Source: SB11 sp037968475
GTDB taxonomy: Bacteria; Bacteroidota; Bacteroidia; UBA8524
DNA: 64,000 nucleotides
NCBI GenBank assembly: GCA_037968475.1
Contig: JBBKVO010000052.1
Coordinates: 1 to 64,000 of the forward strand
Direction: 5' to 3'
Part shown: positions 34,920-44,665 of the stretch, piece after piece
How positions within the stretch are numbered: the stretch's first letter is position 1
Layout of the letters: each line of letters starts with the position of its first letter
Notes under the pieces: model-generated
The model's database searches: none
What the model was told of the DNA's origin: nothing
What the model saw: the letters and a program-made list of their open reading frames with translations, nothing else
Translations under genes and position numbers: made by a program

Positions 34920-37900
34920 TCAATTCAAAAGTCTTTTTACTTGGCTAATGGCTTCATCAAAACTAAAATTATCCTCCTTGTTTTGTAAGTATTGTGTACT
35001 AAGTTTATCCAATTCATGCCATAAATACCGAACATTGGGTAATTTACGTTCATTTTTCTTGATAAAACTTTTAATTTCTTGATTAATCAGCCTATAATTT
35101 TCATCATTAGAGAGACCAATTTCCATAATGAATTGACGTTTTAGCGTCCTCACTGCTGAAAATGAACTATCTGGATATTGGGGAGAGAAAGGAATATGGA
35201 GAATAGAAATAAAATATGGTAAAGCCAATTTACCATTTATGTTTCTTAATGTAAATGATTCTTGCGGTGAGTAATGAGTTTGCAAAAGAAAATTCTTGTT
35301 ATTTTCTTCATTAAAGATATGTGCTAACCCAATTATCTCTCCACATGAAATAAGATGTAAAGCAATTTCATTTTTGTCATCCTCATTAGTTTTATCATTA
35401 TCAAACCAACTAAGTAGTTTATGCTTTATCGAATAATCGCCGTTGGCCATATATTCTGATGTAAGATGTTTTGCCCAATAATCAAATACGACTAGACTAT
35501 CATAAACCTCTTTTATATATTCTAACTCACTCCCCATCTCTTTAAAAAAGGCATATACTTTAATTTTTGTCCAGTCATCAAGATTTGGGTCAGCAAGAGC
35601 AGTACAAACAAATTTTAATGCCCTCCTATCTGAAAGAATAGTACAAACCTTTAAATGCGTTAATAATGGCACCTTCCCAAAAATTCCCTGTTTAAGGTTG
35701 CCAATTAAATAATCTTTTAAAACTTCACGATTACCTATGTTGCTAATAATATGAGTATGAATTTTCATGCCTGATTCACTTGGTAAATCGTTATATACTC
35801 CTGAAAAGTCATACCAAATCATTTGCATCAAAATACTTTCAGGCACTTTTAGTTTAAGCTCTACAACAAACTTTACAAAATATTCCTCAAGCCATTGGAA
35901 AGTAATTTGACCGTTAGCCTTGAACACTAAACTTTCCTTGAATTTAACAACGTGTACGTTTTTATCCACCCATTTCTGAATAAACAAAATTAAATCTGGG
36001 TTGAGGGAAGTTTGACTGTTAACTAATTTATAAACTTCATTCAGAACAAAACCTTCCCACTTCTTGAAAGGCTCAAATAAATGGGAAATACTTTCTTTAG
36101 TGACGCTTTTTTTATGTGCATAGCCCCTAAGTGTATCAATTGCAAGGCTATTATCAAACTCTTCCTCTATTTCTTTATCCCTTCTAACAGCATAAAGGTC
36201 TTCGGAAGCAAGGGACTCTTTTTTCAAGACATCGAATACACTATACAAAGATTTTAGAAACTCCCCTTTACTTAAAAGTAATTCCTGATTTCTTTTTTCT
36301 CTTTCCTCCTTTTCCTCTAAATAATCTTCGTGACTCTTTTGTTCAGCAAATAAATTGCCTACAACCACCCTTGTTGTTTCTATCATTCTCTTTCGTAAAT
36401 CATGCTTGTTTGCCGTTGAAAGACCCCAAAATATATCTTGAATTTCTAACTGAGTATATTTATAACTTAAAATGTCCTTTGTTAATTTCTCTGCGACACT
36501 CTCGTCTATGGTTATTCCGATATAAAAAGCCTTATCCCTTTTGCCAATTTTATTGCGCTCATCACTCCAAAGTTTACAAAAAGCCTTTAATGAAGTCCCA
36601 GTATTAGAAAAGAAAAGCGATAATTCTGGTTTTAATTTTTCAAATCGAAATTCATCACCATACGCTAGAAGATACTTGTAAAGAAGATTAAATATCTTAG
36701 TTGGTGCTAATCTAAATACCCTTTCTGCATTCTTAATCAATGGGATTAATAACGATTTGTCAATGTCATAAAAATCATCACCTATTATTTTTACAAAATA
36801 ATCTTTGTTATTAGTCAAATGTCTGAATATGAACAATATAGAATCTAAGGTTTCACATTTTATTAGTAATCGGTATAACGAATATTCAGAACCAACGCTT
36901 TTAACTTTATTGTTGTACTCAATTATTATGTCAAAACCATCTTTAATAAAGTATCTAACATACTTATCTTGGAGGTCTGCTTCTAAAATCAAACTGTAAA
37001 TAGAGCTTCTTACTTCTTTGGTATTAATATCAGGGCAGAGAGTTACAATCTTATGAATTAGAGTTTCATTGTAAATGTTGTGCGCAATTATACAGTTAAT
37101 TGCAGCTTTTTTGGAATATGGTGTTGTGTTTTTATCATACAGCACATCCAATAATAGTTCCTGTATTTTACTTTTAACCTCATCGGGAAGTATGTATACG
37201 TATCTGAATAGTTCTAATGCCGATTCCAAAGTTTTGTTTTCAGATAGCTCCGAAATCTCATCAATTAAAAATTGAATAAAATATTTACTATGACCGACGA
37301 AATCTGATAGGCTGTCATATCTATAATCCTTTGCAAATATTAGTATCCTTTTCTTTTTATGTTCAATGTAAATAGCCTTTACCAAATCTAACCTAACTTG
37401 TTGTGGAATCTTATCACGCTCAAATCGGATAAGCACTTCTTTATTATTTTGGATTAACCACTCAATCAATTTACCCCCTGTATTTTCGTTTTCACCCGAT
37501 ATATCTACAAGAAATGACGTGACATTAACCCATTTTGGTTTAATGAAATTTATTGGAGCAGCAAAGGCAATAATTCTTAATACCTCACTAATAGACCTTT
37601 GAATAAGTGTTGTAGCTGTAATATATTCCTGAAAACTTTTATGTTCAAATCTCCATTTTGAATCACTATGTTGTTTGACTATAAGACTATGGTTACAAAG
37701 TTGTATTTCTTTGTCGGTTAGAATTCTCGACATATCAGGATAGTCTATTGATGTTAATCCTGCCATACTCATTGTAATTGCAAGTTTTTCAAGGTTTTTC
37801 CTTACCTTAAATTCATAGCCATCTGTGATTGACTTCGTAAACTTCCTTAAATCTTGCTTAATTCGATAACTAAGTATTTTTTCAAAAACTTCAGCTTTTG

Positions 37901-39140
37901 TTTTTGGGAAACTGTTACCTCCATTTTCTTTATATATTTCAATTGCATTATGTAGGTAAAAAGGTGAATTTGAATGTTCTTCTAGTCCAGAGTTTCTTAA
38001 TAAAGATAGAAATTCATCATGGTTGTCATTTGGCAAAACTGCTTTGATAAACGCTACTCTTTCGGCATAGCTTAAAGGGTTTAAATAAACAAGGTTGAAC
38101 TTATCTAGCTCAGGAGCTGAAGGCTTAATAAAATTCGTCCTTGAACTAACCACGATATGTACTTGGGGGTTAGTTAAAGAAAGGAGATTGATTTCCTTAC
38201 ATGCAGTTAAAAAATCTGTTGCTTTTACCTCGTCTAGTCCATCAATTAATAAAAGAGTTTCCTTTTCCCAGTATACCCAATTTTCATATTGATTATTGAA
38301 TAACTCTGTGATACTTCCGCCTGTATAATTGGATAAATTAATCAAACAGACCTGCCAATTCTCCATATTTGAGAAAGAATAGGCCAGATGCCCTAATTCG
38401 GAGCTTTTACCAATTCCAGCAATACTTAGCAGTAATAAACGGGCAGCCCTATGTTCCTTTTCGGCATCAAGTATTAAAGAGTTTAAAGTTATTTTATTTT
38501 TGTCAAATTCATAATAAGTATTGTAATTCTCGTAAGAATCAACTTCACGTTGTATATAAAATGCTGGTTTTGAGAACAACTTTTTGTTTGGCTGTTGTGA
38601 TTTTTTTTCTAAAATTTGGATAGCTATCTCATCCCCACAAAAGGTTTTTAGCCATTCCGCTCCATAAAAATCGTATACAATTTCAGGAAAGTCCTTAAGT
38701 TTAATATCCAATTGATGCGTATCATATATCTCAAAATTAACCCCTTTGGACTTTAGCAAAACTTTATACTGGGTCTTGATATTTTTTAAGTCTTTTGTTT
38801 CTGTTGTTTGAGTTGTAAAAATTGAAAATTCAGAAGCACCTTCAAAAAACTCCCCATCAAGAAATTCTTGTACCCATTTTTCAAAAATGGATTTTGTAAT
38901 TTTTCTCTTATAACACTTACATTGCCAAACTCTATATTTTCCAGTATCAGCATTAAAATAATAAATATCAACCCCCTCCTGTTTGCTCCCACGTTGTAAA
39001 AACAAACTAGAGTTAAAATTGTACATTTTTGAGACCAATCTGTTACACAACAATTCAAAGTTTTCCCAATCCTTAAACTCATGCCAGGGAAGAGCTTGTT
39101 TATTAGTTTTTATGGGTGAAGAAAAATGGTTATTCTGCAT
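34920..39140 (-). CDS. Mrr-like nuclease-NACHT STAND ATPase, probable anti-phage protein
   Basis: 1406 residues. The N-terminal PD-(D/E)xK restriction-endonuclease-like domain (about 20-160) shows 'GSKQEGVDIYY' (Asp58) and 'WQCK' (Gln73, Lys75), the Mrr-type QxK variant. A NACHT ATPase follows: Walker A 'SIAGIGKSSE' (241-246) and Walker B 'LLLIDGLDE' (296-304). The long C-terminal half is helical and probably HEAT/TPR-like, as in sensor domains. This layout matches Avs-like STAND defence proteins, which bind a phage protein and activate the effector. It starts 23 nt after the membrane-protein gene upstream, so the two form an operon. Whether it is a known Avs subtype cannot be told without a search. 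Confidence 0.85.
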   Translation of the reverse strand: MQNNHFSSPIKTNKQALPWHEFKDWENFELLCNRLVSKMYNFNSSLFLQRGSKQEGVDIYYFNADTGKYRVWQCKCYKRKITKSIFEKWVQEFLDGEFFEGASEFSIFTTQTTETKDLKNIKTQYKVLLKSKGVNFEIYDTHQLDIKLKDFPEIVYDFYGAEWLKTFCGDEIAIQILEKKSQQPNKKLFSKPAFYIQREVDSYENYNTYYEFDKNKITLNSLILDAEKEHRAARLLLLSIAGIGKSSELGHLAYSFSNMENWQVCLINLSNYTGGSITELFNNQYENWVYWEKETLLLIDGLDEVKATDFLTACKEINLLSLTNPQVHIVVSSRTNFIKPSAPELDKFNLVYLNPLSYAERVAFIKAVLPNDNHDEFLSLLRNSGLEEHSNSPFYLHNAIEIYKENGGNSFPKTKAEVFEKILSYRIKQDLRKFTKSITDGYEFKVRKNLEKLAITMSMAGLTSIDYPDMSRILTDKEIQLCNHSLIVKQHSDSKWRFEHKSFQEYITATTLIQRSISEVLRIIAFAAPINFIKPKWVNVTSFLVDISGENENTGGKLIEWLIQNNKEVLIRFERDKIPQQVRLDLVKAIYIEHKKKRILIFAKDYRYDSLSDFVGHSKYFIQFLIDEISELSENKTLESALELFRYVYILPDEVKSKIQELLLDVLYDKNTTPYSKKAAINCIIAHNIYNETLIHKIVTLCPDINTKEVRSSIYSLILEADLQDKYVRYFIKDGFDIIIEYNNKVKSVGSEYSLYRLLIKCETLDSILFIFRHLTNNKDYFVKIIGDDFYDIDKSLLIPLIKNAERVFRLAPTKIFNLLYKYLLAYGDEFRFEKLKPELSLFFSNTGTSLKAFCKLWSDERNKIGKRDKAFYIGITIDESVAEKLTKDILSYKYTQLEIQDIFWGLSTANKHDLRKRMIETTRVVVGNLFAEQKSHEDYLEEKEEREKRNQELLLSKGEFLKSLYSVFDVLKKESLASEDLYAVRRDKEIEEEFDNSLAIDTLRGYAHKKSVTKESISHLFEPFKKWEGFVLNEVYKLVNSQTSLNPDLILFIQKWVDKNVHVVKFKESLVFKANGQITFQWLEEYFVKFVVELKLKVPESILMQMIWYDFSGVYNDLPSESGMKIHTHIISNIGNREVLKDYLIGNLKQGIFGKVPLLTHLKVCTILSDRRALKFVCTALADPNLDDWTKIKVYAFFKEMGSELEYIKEVYDSLVVFDYWAKHLTSEYMANGDYSIKHKLLSWFDNDKTNEDDKNEIALHLISCGEIIGLAHIFNEENNKNFLLQTHYSPQESFTLRNINGKLALPYFISILHIPFSPQYPDSSFSAVRTLKRQFIMEIGLSNDENYRLINQEIKSFIKKNERKLPNVRYLWHELDKLSTQYLQNKEDNFSFDEAISQVKRLLN

Positions 39141-39163
39141 CTGTATAAAATGTTGCTATATAC

Positions 39164-40207
39164 TTAGCGATTAAATATTAATGCAATCAATTTCTGTCTT
39201 AAATCACTCATTTTTTTAAAATGAATAAAATGGAGCCGTCCATTTTCACTTTTTTTGAAATATTCCTCTGCATCACTTGACAACTCTTTGTTAGATAATA
39301 ACAATAGTTCCTTATCCGTATATTTTTCAATTATACCTTTACAGTTTTCAATTAGGGCTACAGCTAAAGGGGGGTTAGAATATGCAAAAACGAGTATATA
39401 TTCTTTGTCATTTAGAAAGAAAAAATCCTCATAACCTACAACAAGGTGATTTTGTGATTCTTGGATTTGCACCCCCAACTCATTAAATGTCTGAAATATC
39501 AACTCCTCTGTTTTAAGCCATTTTAAAAGATATTTCATATCTTTAGTATGTTTTGAAATATAGTCTACAAAAAGACCAATTGACACATAAATAATTATTC
39601 CAAAGAAAGCAAAAATACTGATGCAGATACTTAGATATGTTGAGTCTACCTTTATTGGTAAAATAAAATAATATAAGAAGAGAAATGCTGAGAAAATATT
39701 AAAGATGTTATTAACTAATGAATGATTAAAGGAAGACATTTCTGAGATAATATCTTTTCTTAAAACTTCTTTAAAAATTTCGTAAAATTTATCAAAGTTC
39801 TTTCCCGCCTTTCCCCTTTTGTTTTCTATTGGCCTATGTATTACTTTGAAGAACCTTAAATACACACCTATTGCCTTCCACATCCCATTATCACTACTTT
39901 TAATTAGTTTACGTGCTATTCTTTTACAAAGCGGGAATATCCCATTGGTCAGAATTGGGAGAAAATTGAACAGTATTATATAGCTTATGAGATAGATAAA
40001 AACACCTAAAATTACATTGCCATCTCTATACAAAGCCAACCACTGGGTAGGGTCTGAAAGTTGCTCTATTGATGAGGCGTTTAAGATGTTATCATAAAGA
40101 TATATAGATAATATTCCTGCTAATGAAGCCTTAAGTAATTTTATAAGTATTTTGTTGATTTTTTCTGGTTCATCAACTAATGTCTTCAAAAGTTCAATCA
40201 TGGGCAA
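39164..40207 (-). CDS. Membrane protein with cytoplasmic C-terminal domain, paired with the NACHT gene
   Basis: 347 residues. Four predicted transmembrane helices are arranged as two pairs ('LLKASLAGILSIYLY', 'VILGVFIYLISYIILF', 'FNIFSAFLFLYYFILPI', 'ISIFAFFGIIIYVSIGLFV') around a basic loop, then a soluble C-terminus of about 130 residues with alternating strands ('YILVFAYSNPPLAVALIENC', 'KELLLLSNKEL'). I recognise no family. It is the first gene of a two-gene unit with the nuclease-NACHT gene. It could be a second effector, a sensor or an anchor. Confidence 0.65.
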   Translation of the reverse strand: MPMIELLKTLVDEPEKINKILIKLLKASLAGILSIYLYDNILNASSIEQLSDPTQWLALYRDGNVILGVFIYLISYIILFNFLPILTNGIFPLCKRIARKLIKSSDNGMWKAIGVYLRFFKVIHRPIENKRGKAGKNFDKFYEIFKEVLRKDIISEMSSFNHSLVNNIFNIFSAFLFLYYFILPIKVDSTYLSICISIFAFFGIIIYVSIGLFVDYISKHTKDMKYLLKWLKTEELIFQTFNELGVQIQESQNHLVVGYEDFFFLNDKEYILVFAYSNPPLAVALIENCKGIIEKYTDKELLLLSNKELSSDAEEYFKKSENGRLHFIHFKKMSDLRQKLIALIFNR

Positions 40208-40478
40208 GCGTCAATTAATAAAACTCCGCAATTGTAATGCTAGGAATTAGTAATACCAATATAGCCAAAAGAACATTAGTAAATTAAACTCTAATGAATT
40301 TTTGGGAAAACATTTTCAAAACGAGATTAATACTTTAAATTTTATCAATACTAACTTGTTTGGATAAATCATGTAAACAGTCAATCATACTGTCTCGTCC
40401 TGAAAAAAGTAGACAACAGGACTATAATACCTAACTTAGGGAATAATTTTAACCAAAAAATGAAGTTCTAGCTATTAA

Positions 40479-40499
40479 GGTGTTCCATAGTGGAACACC
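40479..40499. promoter_or_regulatory. GTGTTCC palindromic site A
   Basis: Perfect inverted repeat with arms GGTGTTCCA and TGGAACACC around TAG. The same site occurs at 43400-43420 with centre CTA. Confidence 0.75.
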
Positions 40500-40561
40500 C
40501 AAACACGGTATTAATTCTTGTGTAATATGTTATTTTTCAGCACTTTATATTTGCTTTTAGT

Positions 40562-40605
40562 AGTAGTGTTCCACTGTTCCAAAGGTGGAACACTACTGGA
40601 ACACC
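40562..40605. promoter_or_regulatory. GTGTTCC palindromic site B (composite)
   Basis: Arms AGTAGTGTTCCAC (40562-40574) and GTGGAACACTACT (40585-40597) around a 10-nt centre that holds another TGTTCCA half-site, followed by an extra TGGAACACC half-site. An inverted copy of the whole composite lies at 43293-43333. Confidence 0.75.
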
Positions 40606-40831
40606 TGCTGGTACGAGGGTTTTATCATCAGCCACAACACGTTGTTTTTTAAGCCCTCATTCATCTTAAAAATATCATGTGTTCCTCAACCGAATACGAA
40701 TGACACATACCCTAAATATACCTCCTACTGGATATACTCTCCCTAAACCACTATTTTGCCCCCTTTTAATAATAAAACACACCAACAACACGTTGTTGCA
40801 AGCATCCTAACACTCACGATAGCCCCATTCA

Positions 40832-41683
40832 ATGAACCTAGATACTTATTTCGACCAAATAGAGCCTCTATATGCTAAAGCCTTTTACAAAAAATTCTAT
40901 AAAGAACTAAACAAAGCCCGAAACAAAGAAAAAGCCCTTGAAATCCTTATAGCTGAGGATATGTTTGGCTATTACGTGTGCTTTAAAAATACACCGTTTA
41001 AAGAATACCTGATAGACAAATTATTCTATAACTATGAATTGGGACTACCCCTTAGCGATTGCCTATATGATATACAAGCGTATGGAGTGCATATTCAAGT
41101 CCAATCTGAGATAACAACTGACCATGAACAAAAACCAAGATTAGCTTATAATGATGACTCTAAGTTAATCAAGTCAGAGAAAAACATTCTCCGCTACTTT
41201 GCCAAGTATACTGCTTTGCAGTGCTTTTTGTTTCACCTTAAAAAAGAATTTCCCCAACAGTATCAAACGGGTTTTGAGAACAATAATATTGGTATAGTTC
41301 GGTCTATTGAAATTAACTACTCGCACCACCCCTTTGAACGAGAACTCTCCTTTTTTACCAATATTCCTCAAAACAACACATTATTATCCAATACAGAACC
41401 CACAGAATACAATAGCCCTATTGTGTGGTTAAACACCAACGAAACCGAATTTGTACAGTTTGTGTATAGCCTTTATTATGCAGGGGCAATAGACAATAAC
41501 AACGAAGGAATTACCAAACTGGTAGAAACAATGGCTCAACAATTCAATATTACCCTATCTGCTAATTGGCAATCCAACCTATCCAACAGTTTATCGCGTG
41601 CTAAAACAGGATATGTTCCCCAAATCATTAAAACCATATCCAAAGGCTTTGAAAAACTCTGTGAAGAAAGAGGCCGTAAATAA
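40832..41683 (+). CDS. RteC-like regulatory protein
   Basis: 283 residues. The C-terminal part ('VWLNTNETEFVQFVYSLYYA' through 'FNITLSANWQSNLSNSLSRA' and 'FEKLCEERG') matches the RteC domain that controls excision and transfer genes in Bacteroides conjugative transposons such as CTnDOT. The N-terminal helical part is diverged. It lies next to an excisionase-like HTH gene and a RepA-like gene, supporting a mobile-element control module. Confidence 0.75.
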   Translation: MNLDTYFDQIEPLYAKAFYKKFYKELNKARNKEKALEILIAEDMFGYYVCFKNTPFKEYLIDKLFYNYELGLPLSDCLYDIQAYGVHIQVQSEITTDHEQKPRLAYNDDSKLIKSEKNILRYFAKYTALQCFLFHLKKEFPQQYQTGFENNNIGIVRSIEINYSHHPFERELSFFTNIPQNNTLLSNTEPTEYNSPIVWLNTNETEFVQFVYSLYYAGAIDNNNEGITKLVETMAQQFNITLSANWQSNLSNSLSRAKTGYVPQIIKTISKGFEKLCEERGRK

Positions 41684-41785
41684 AGCGTTTATAAAAGTTT
41701 CTATGCCAACTTGGATGCCAAGTTCGTTTTTTTACCCTTAACTGTTCTATTCTTTTGTGGCTGTTTAAAACAAAATATACACCGC

Positions 41786-42112
41786 ATGAATACCACAAAG
41801 AGCCCCAATCCTTTTGATGCAATTGAGGAACGATTAGTATCACTTACCCAAGCTATTGATACACTCACTGAGCACCTGTATAACGATAGCAACAACGTTA
41901 ATAAACCTTTATCCCTTAATGAAACCATACACTATTTAGACGTTTCCAAAGCCACCCTCTATCTACTTACCTCTAAACGTGAAATCCCACACCTAAAACG
42001 AGGGCAAAAGCTGTACTTTCTAAAAGCTGACCTTGACCAGTGGTTGTTAAGCCATAGAATTGAAAAAGGAACTACAAAAGAAGTGAGCCAAAATACAGAA
42101 GGAGGAAATTAA
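41786..42112 (+). CDS. Excisionase-family helix-turn-helix DNA-binding protein
   Basis: 108 residues from the ATG at 41786, chosen over an in-frame ATG at 41711 whose extra 25 residues resemble a spurious hydrophobic leader. 'LSLNETIHYLDVSKATLYLL' and 'REIPHLKRGQKLYFLKADLD' form the winged HTH_17 (MerR/excisionase-like) domain with its Trp ('QWLLSH'). It is typical of Bacteroidota integrative elements. A strong Shine-Dalgarno sequence AAGGAGG at its 3' end (42099-42105) serves the next gene. Confidence 0.85.
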   Translation: MNTTKSPNPFDAIEERLVSLTQAIDTLTEHLYNDSNNVNKPLSLNETIHYLDVSKATLYLLTSKREIPHLKRGQKLYFLKADLDQWLLSHRIEKGTTKEVSQNTEGGN

Positions 42113-42113
42113 T

Positions 42114-43241
42114 ATGTCTGACTATCCTAGCTCAATTCCTCTCACAGACCCCTCTTTTACTTATCCTCCACTTACCTTTCCGCCTTCAATTAATAGCATC
42201 CAACAACACGTTGAAGAATTGCAACAACGTGTTGTGGCTTCCAACAAAACTGACTTACTTAGCGTTAAACCTGCCAATACATGGCTTGAAGATGCAGCAC
42301 TAAAACCAATACCCAAAGAATTATTGGGCAAACTATGGTATGAAGGTGAAGTATGTATACTCTTTGCAGACACCAACGTGGGTAAATCAATACTAGCTGT
42401 CCAAATAGCGAATGCCATTAGCAAACAAAGACCTTGTCTTTGCTTTCCAAATACTACAATAGAAAACAATACTGTGTTGTATGTTGACTTTGAATTAAAC
42501 GACAGACAATTCTTTATCCGTTATACGGATACCTCTACCAATAATGCTATTAATACGCTGTACTCTTTTTCCACCTCTTTCTACCGTGCTGAAATTAACC
42601 CCGACACCACTGCATTAGATGATGATAATCCTGATGTACAGATAATAACAGCCATTACACAAGCACTTGAAGCCGCCAAAGCATCCATATTGATAGTAGA
42701 TAATATTACCTATCTCAGCCGAGAAACAGAGAAAGCAAAAAATGCTTTGCCCTTGATGAAACAACTCAAGCAAATAAAAAACAGCATGGGTATTTCTATA
42801 TTGGTCTTGGCACACACTCCTAAGCGGGACAGGAGTAATCCTATTACAGGCAATGATTTACAAGGCAGTAAAATGCTAATGAATTTTTGCGATAGTGCTT
42901 TTGCCATAGGAGAAAGCCACAGGGATAAACGCTATCGGTATATCAAACAAATCAAAGCCCGTAATACCGAAATAGTATATGACAGCAACAATGTGTTGTT
43001 GTGTGAGGTAAAGAAGGAGAATGCCCTATTACAATTTGAATTCGTAGACTATGTTGAAGAACAAGAGCATCTAAAAGTTATCTCCGAAAGAGAACATTCT
43101 GAAAAAACAGCGTGGGTACTCCAGTTACACGAACAAGGCAAAAGCCAACGGGAAATAGCAAAGGAAACAACACTATCCCTGACCACTGTTAATCGATACA
43201 TTAAAAAAAGCGGTGCTGCTTTAAATGGAACTACTGAGTAG
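42114..43241 (+). CDS. RepA-like AAA ATPase of mobile element
   Basis: 375 residues. The RecA-like core has Walker A 'LFADTNVGKSILAVQIA' and Walker B 'ASILIVDNITYLS', with 'VLAHTPKRDRSNPITGNDLQ' and 'GSKMLMNFCDSAFAI' as the hexameric-helicase (RepA/AAA_25) signature. A C-terminal helix-turn-helix 'KSQREIAKETTLSLTTVNRY' is added. It starts 1 nt after the HTH stop codon with an unusually good Shine-Dalgarno sequence 8 nt upstream. It likely supports replication or transfer of the element. Confidence 0.85.
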   Translation: MSDYPSSIPLTDPSFTYPPLTFPPSINSIQQHVEELQQRVVASNKTDLLSVKPANTWLEDAALKPIPKELLGKLWYEGEVCILFADTNVGKSILAVQIANAISKQRPCLCFPNTTIENNTVLYVDFELNDRQFFIRYTDTSTNNAINTLYSFSTSFYRAEINPDTTALDDDNPDVQIITAITQALEAAKASILIVDNITYLSRETEKAKNALPLMKQLKQIKNSMGISILVLAHTPKRDRSNPITGNDLQGSKMLMNFCDSAFAIGESHRDKRYRYIKQIKARNTEIVYDSNNVLLCEVKKENALLQFEFVDYVEEQEHLKVISEREHSEKTAWVLQLHEQGKSQREIAKETTLSLTTVNRYIKKSGAALNGTTE

Positions 43242-43292
43242 GGGCGTTTTAGTTTGCCAAAAACAACGTGTTGTGGCAAATACTTTCTCACA

Positions 43293-43333
43293 AGTGTTCC
43301 AGTAGTGTTCCACCTTTGGAACAGTGGAACACC
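43293..43333. promoter_or_regulatory. GTGTTCC palindromic site C (composite, inverted copy of B)
   Basis: The reverse complement of the core of 40562-40605, so B and C form a 41-nt inverted pair around the RteC-HTH-RepA genes. It lies 51 nt after the RepA-like stop codon. Confidence 0.8.
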
Positions 43334-43399
43334 TACAACTACCATACCCTTCAAGCCATTGATAAATAAGGATATACAACGTTAAATATTTTCTAAACA

Positions 43400-43420
43400 G
43401 GTGTTCCACTATGGAACACC
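43400..43420. promoter_or_regulatory. GTGTTCC palindromic site D
   Basis: Arms GGTGTTCCA and TGGAACACC around CTA, 16 nt upstream of the DUF6371-like start codon; the same as site A on the other strand. A repressor or replication initiator could bind here. Confidence 0.75.
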
Positions 43421-43436
43421 TAACTGATACTCCCCC

Positions 43437-44624
43437 ATGAATAATACACCCCACTACCAACTTGAACCATACGAAGGAAGCAATACACGTTATCGTTGTC
43501 CTTCGTGTGGTAAACCAAAACAGTTTACACGGTATATTGATGCTGAAACAAGAGAATATATAGACCCTACCGTAGGAATTTGCAATAGAATAGATAAATG
43601 CAGCTATCACTATACTCCTAAACAGTATTTTTTTGACCATCCACACCTAAAAAACACCCCTCAACACTTCGTTGCAAGCCACAGCAACAAAGCATTGAAA
43701 AATACCAACAACGTGTTGTGGTATAAAACCAATGCTGCGTTGCTCCCCTCAAAACAGCAACAAAACACATATTATACCCCTTCTATATTGGCGAATACTA
43801 AACCTTTTGATACCGTTCCAACAGAGGTGTATGCTAAAAGTCTTCGCTATTACCATCACAACAACTTTACCGTAGGATTAGAAAAGCTGTTCGGGACAGT
43901 CATAGCTATTGAGCTGATTAAACAATTTAATATTGGCACTGCTAAACAACCTCAAAACGGCACAATATTTTGGCAAGTGGATAATAATGGTAAAGTACGC
44001 ACGGGTAAAATTATGTTGTACGATACAGACACCTTAAAACGAACTAAAAACAAAGCGTTTACTAACAACCAACAAGGAGTTGCAACACTCCAAAAACAAA
44101 GCGTTGGTAAATTGCAACACGGTGTTTTTATCCCTGTGGTAGATTGGGTGCATAGTCGATTGCAGAAAAGTGGAGATATAAGGGCTTTTTCTTTACAGCA
44201 GTGTTTGTTTGGGTTGTACCAATTAAATACTGCTGCAAAAGATGCCATTATTGGGATTGTCGAAAGTGAAAAAACTGCGGTAATTTCTAGTATGTATATG
44301 CCAACTATGGTGTGGATGGCAACAGGTGGAGCACAGCACCTTAACTTTAGTCTATTGCTGCCGTTAATGGGTAGAAGAGTGGTATTATTTCCTGATGTGA
44401 ACCAATATGAACTATGGCAACGTAAAGTGGAATATATCCAGCAACAAGCACAACAAGACTATCAACAAAGAATTGATATTGTAGTTTCTGACTTTTTGGA
44501 ACAGAATGCAACGTTAGAAATGAAGGCTAACGGAGCTGATTTAGCAGATATCCTAATAAAAATGGATGCTTTTACAGGTTTGGCTCTGACTGATTTTAGT
44601 TATCCAATGATGTGGGATATTTGA
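43437..44624 (+). CDS. DUF6371-like / primase-like TOPRIM protein
   Basis: 395 residues. The N-terminal zinc-finger-like region has 'YRCPSCGKPKQF' and 'GICNRIDKCSYHYTP' (four Cys plus His). The middle and C-terminal parts contain 'AIIGIVESEKTAVISSMYM' and 'RRVVLFPDVNQYELWQ', which resemble the TOPRIM ExxKT and DxD motifs of primases. The family is common next to RepA-like ATPases on Bacteroidota elements. Probably primes replication of the element; this is inference. Confidence 0.75.
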   Translation: MNNTPHYQLEPYEGSNTRYRCPSCGKPKQFTRYIDAETREYIDPTVGICNRIDKCSYHYTPKQYFFDHPHLKNTPQHFVASHSNKALKNTNNVLWYKTNAALLPSKQQQNTYYTPSILANTKPFDTVPTEVYAKSLRYYHHNNFTVGLEKLFGTVIAIELIKQFNIGTAKQPQNGTIFWQVDNNGKVRTGKIMLYDTDTLKRTKNKAFTNNQQGVATLQKQSVGKLQHGVFIPVVDWVHSRLQKSGDIRAFSLQQCLFGLYQLNTAAKDAIIGIVESEKTAVISSMYMPTMVWMATGGAQHLNFSLLLPLMGRRVVLFPDVNQYELWQRKVEYIQQQAQQDYQQRIDIVVSDFLEQNATLEMKANGADLADILIKMDAFTGLALTDFSYPMMWDI

Positions 44625-44665
44625 TAGAACAAAGAGAACAACAACACGTTGTTGAAACTTAAATA

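Larger units (their letters stand above)
40208..40831. other. Non-coding left region of the mobile element with GTGTTCC palindromes
   Basis: 624 nt with no supported gene. It contains two GTGTTCC-based palindromic sites (40479-40499 and 40562-40605) and two CAACACGTTGTTG-type palindromes (about 40632-40648 and 40783-40798). It lies between the divergent NACHT operon and the RteC-like gene and may contain promoters for both, or an origin or end of the element. Confidence 0.55.
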
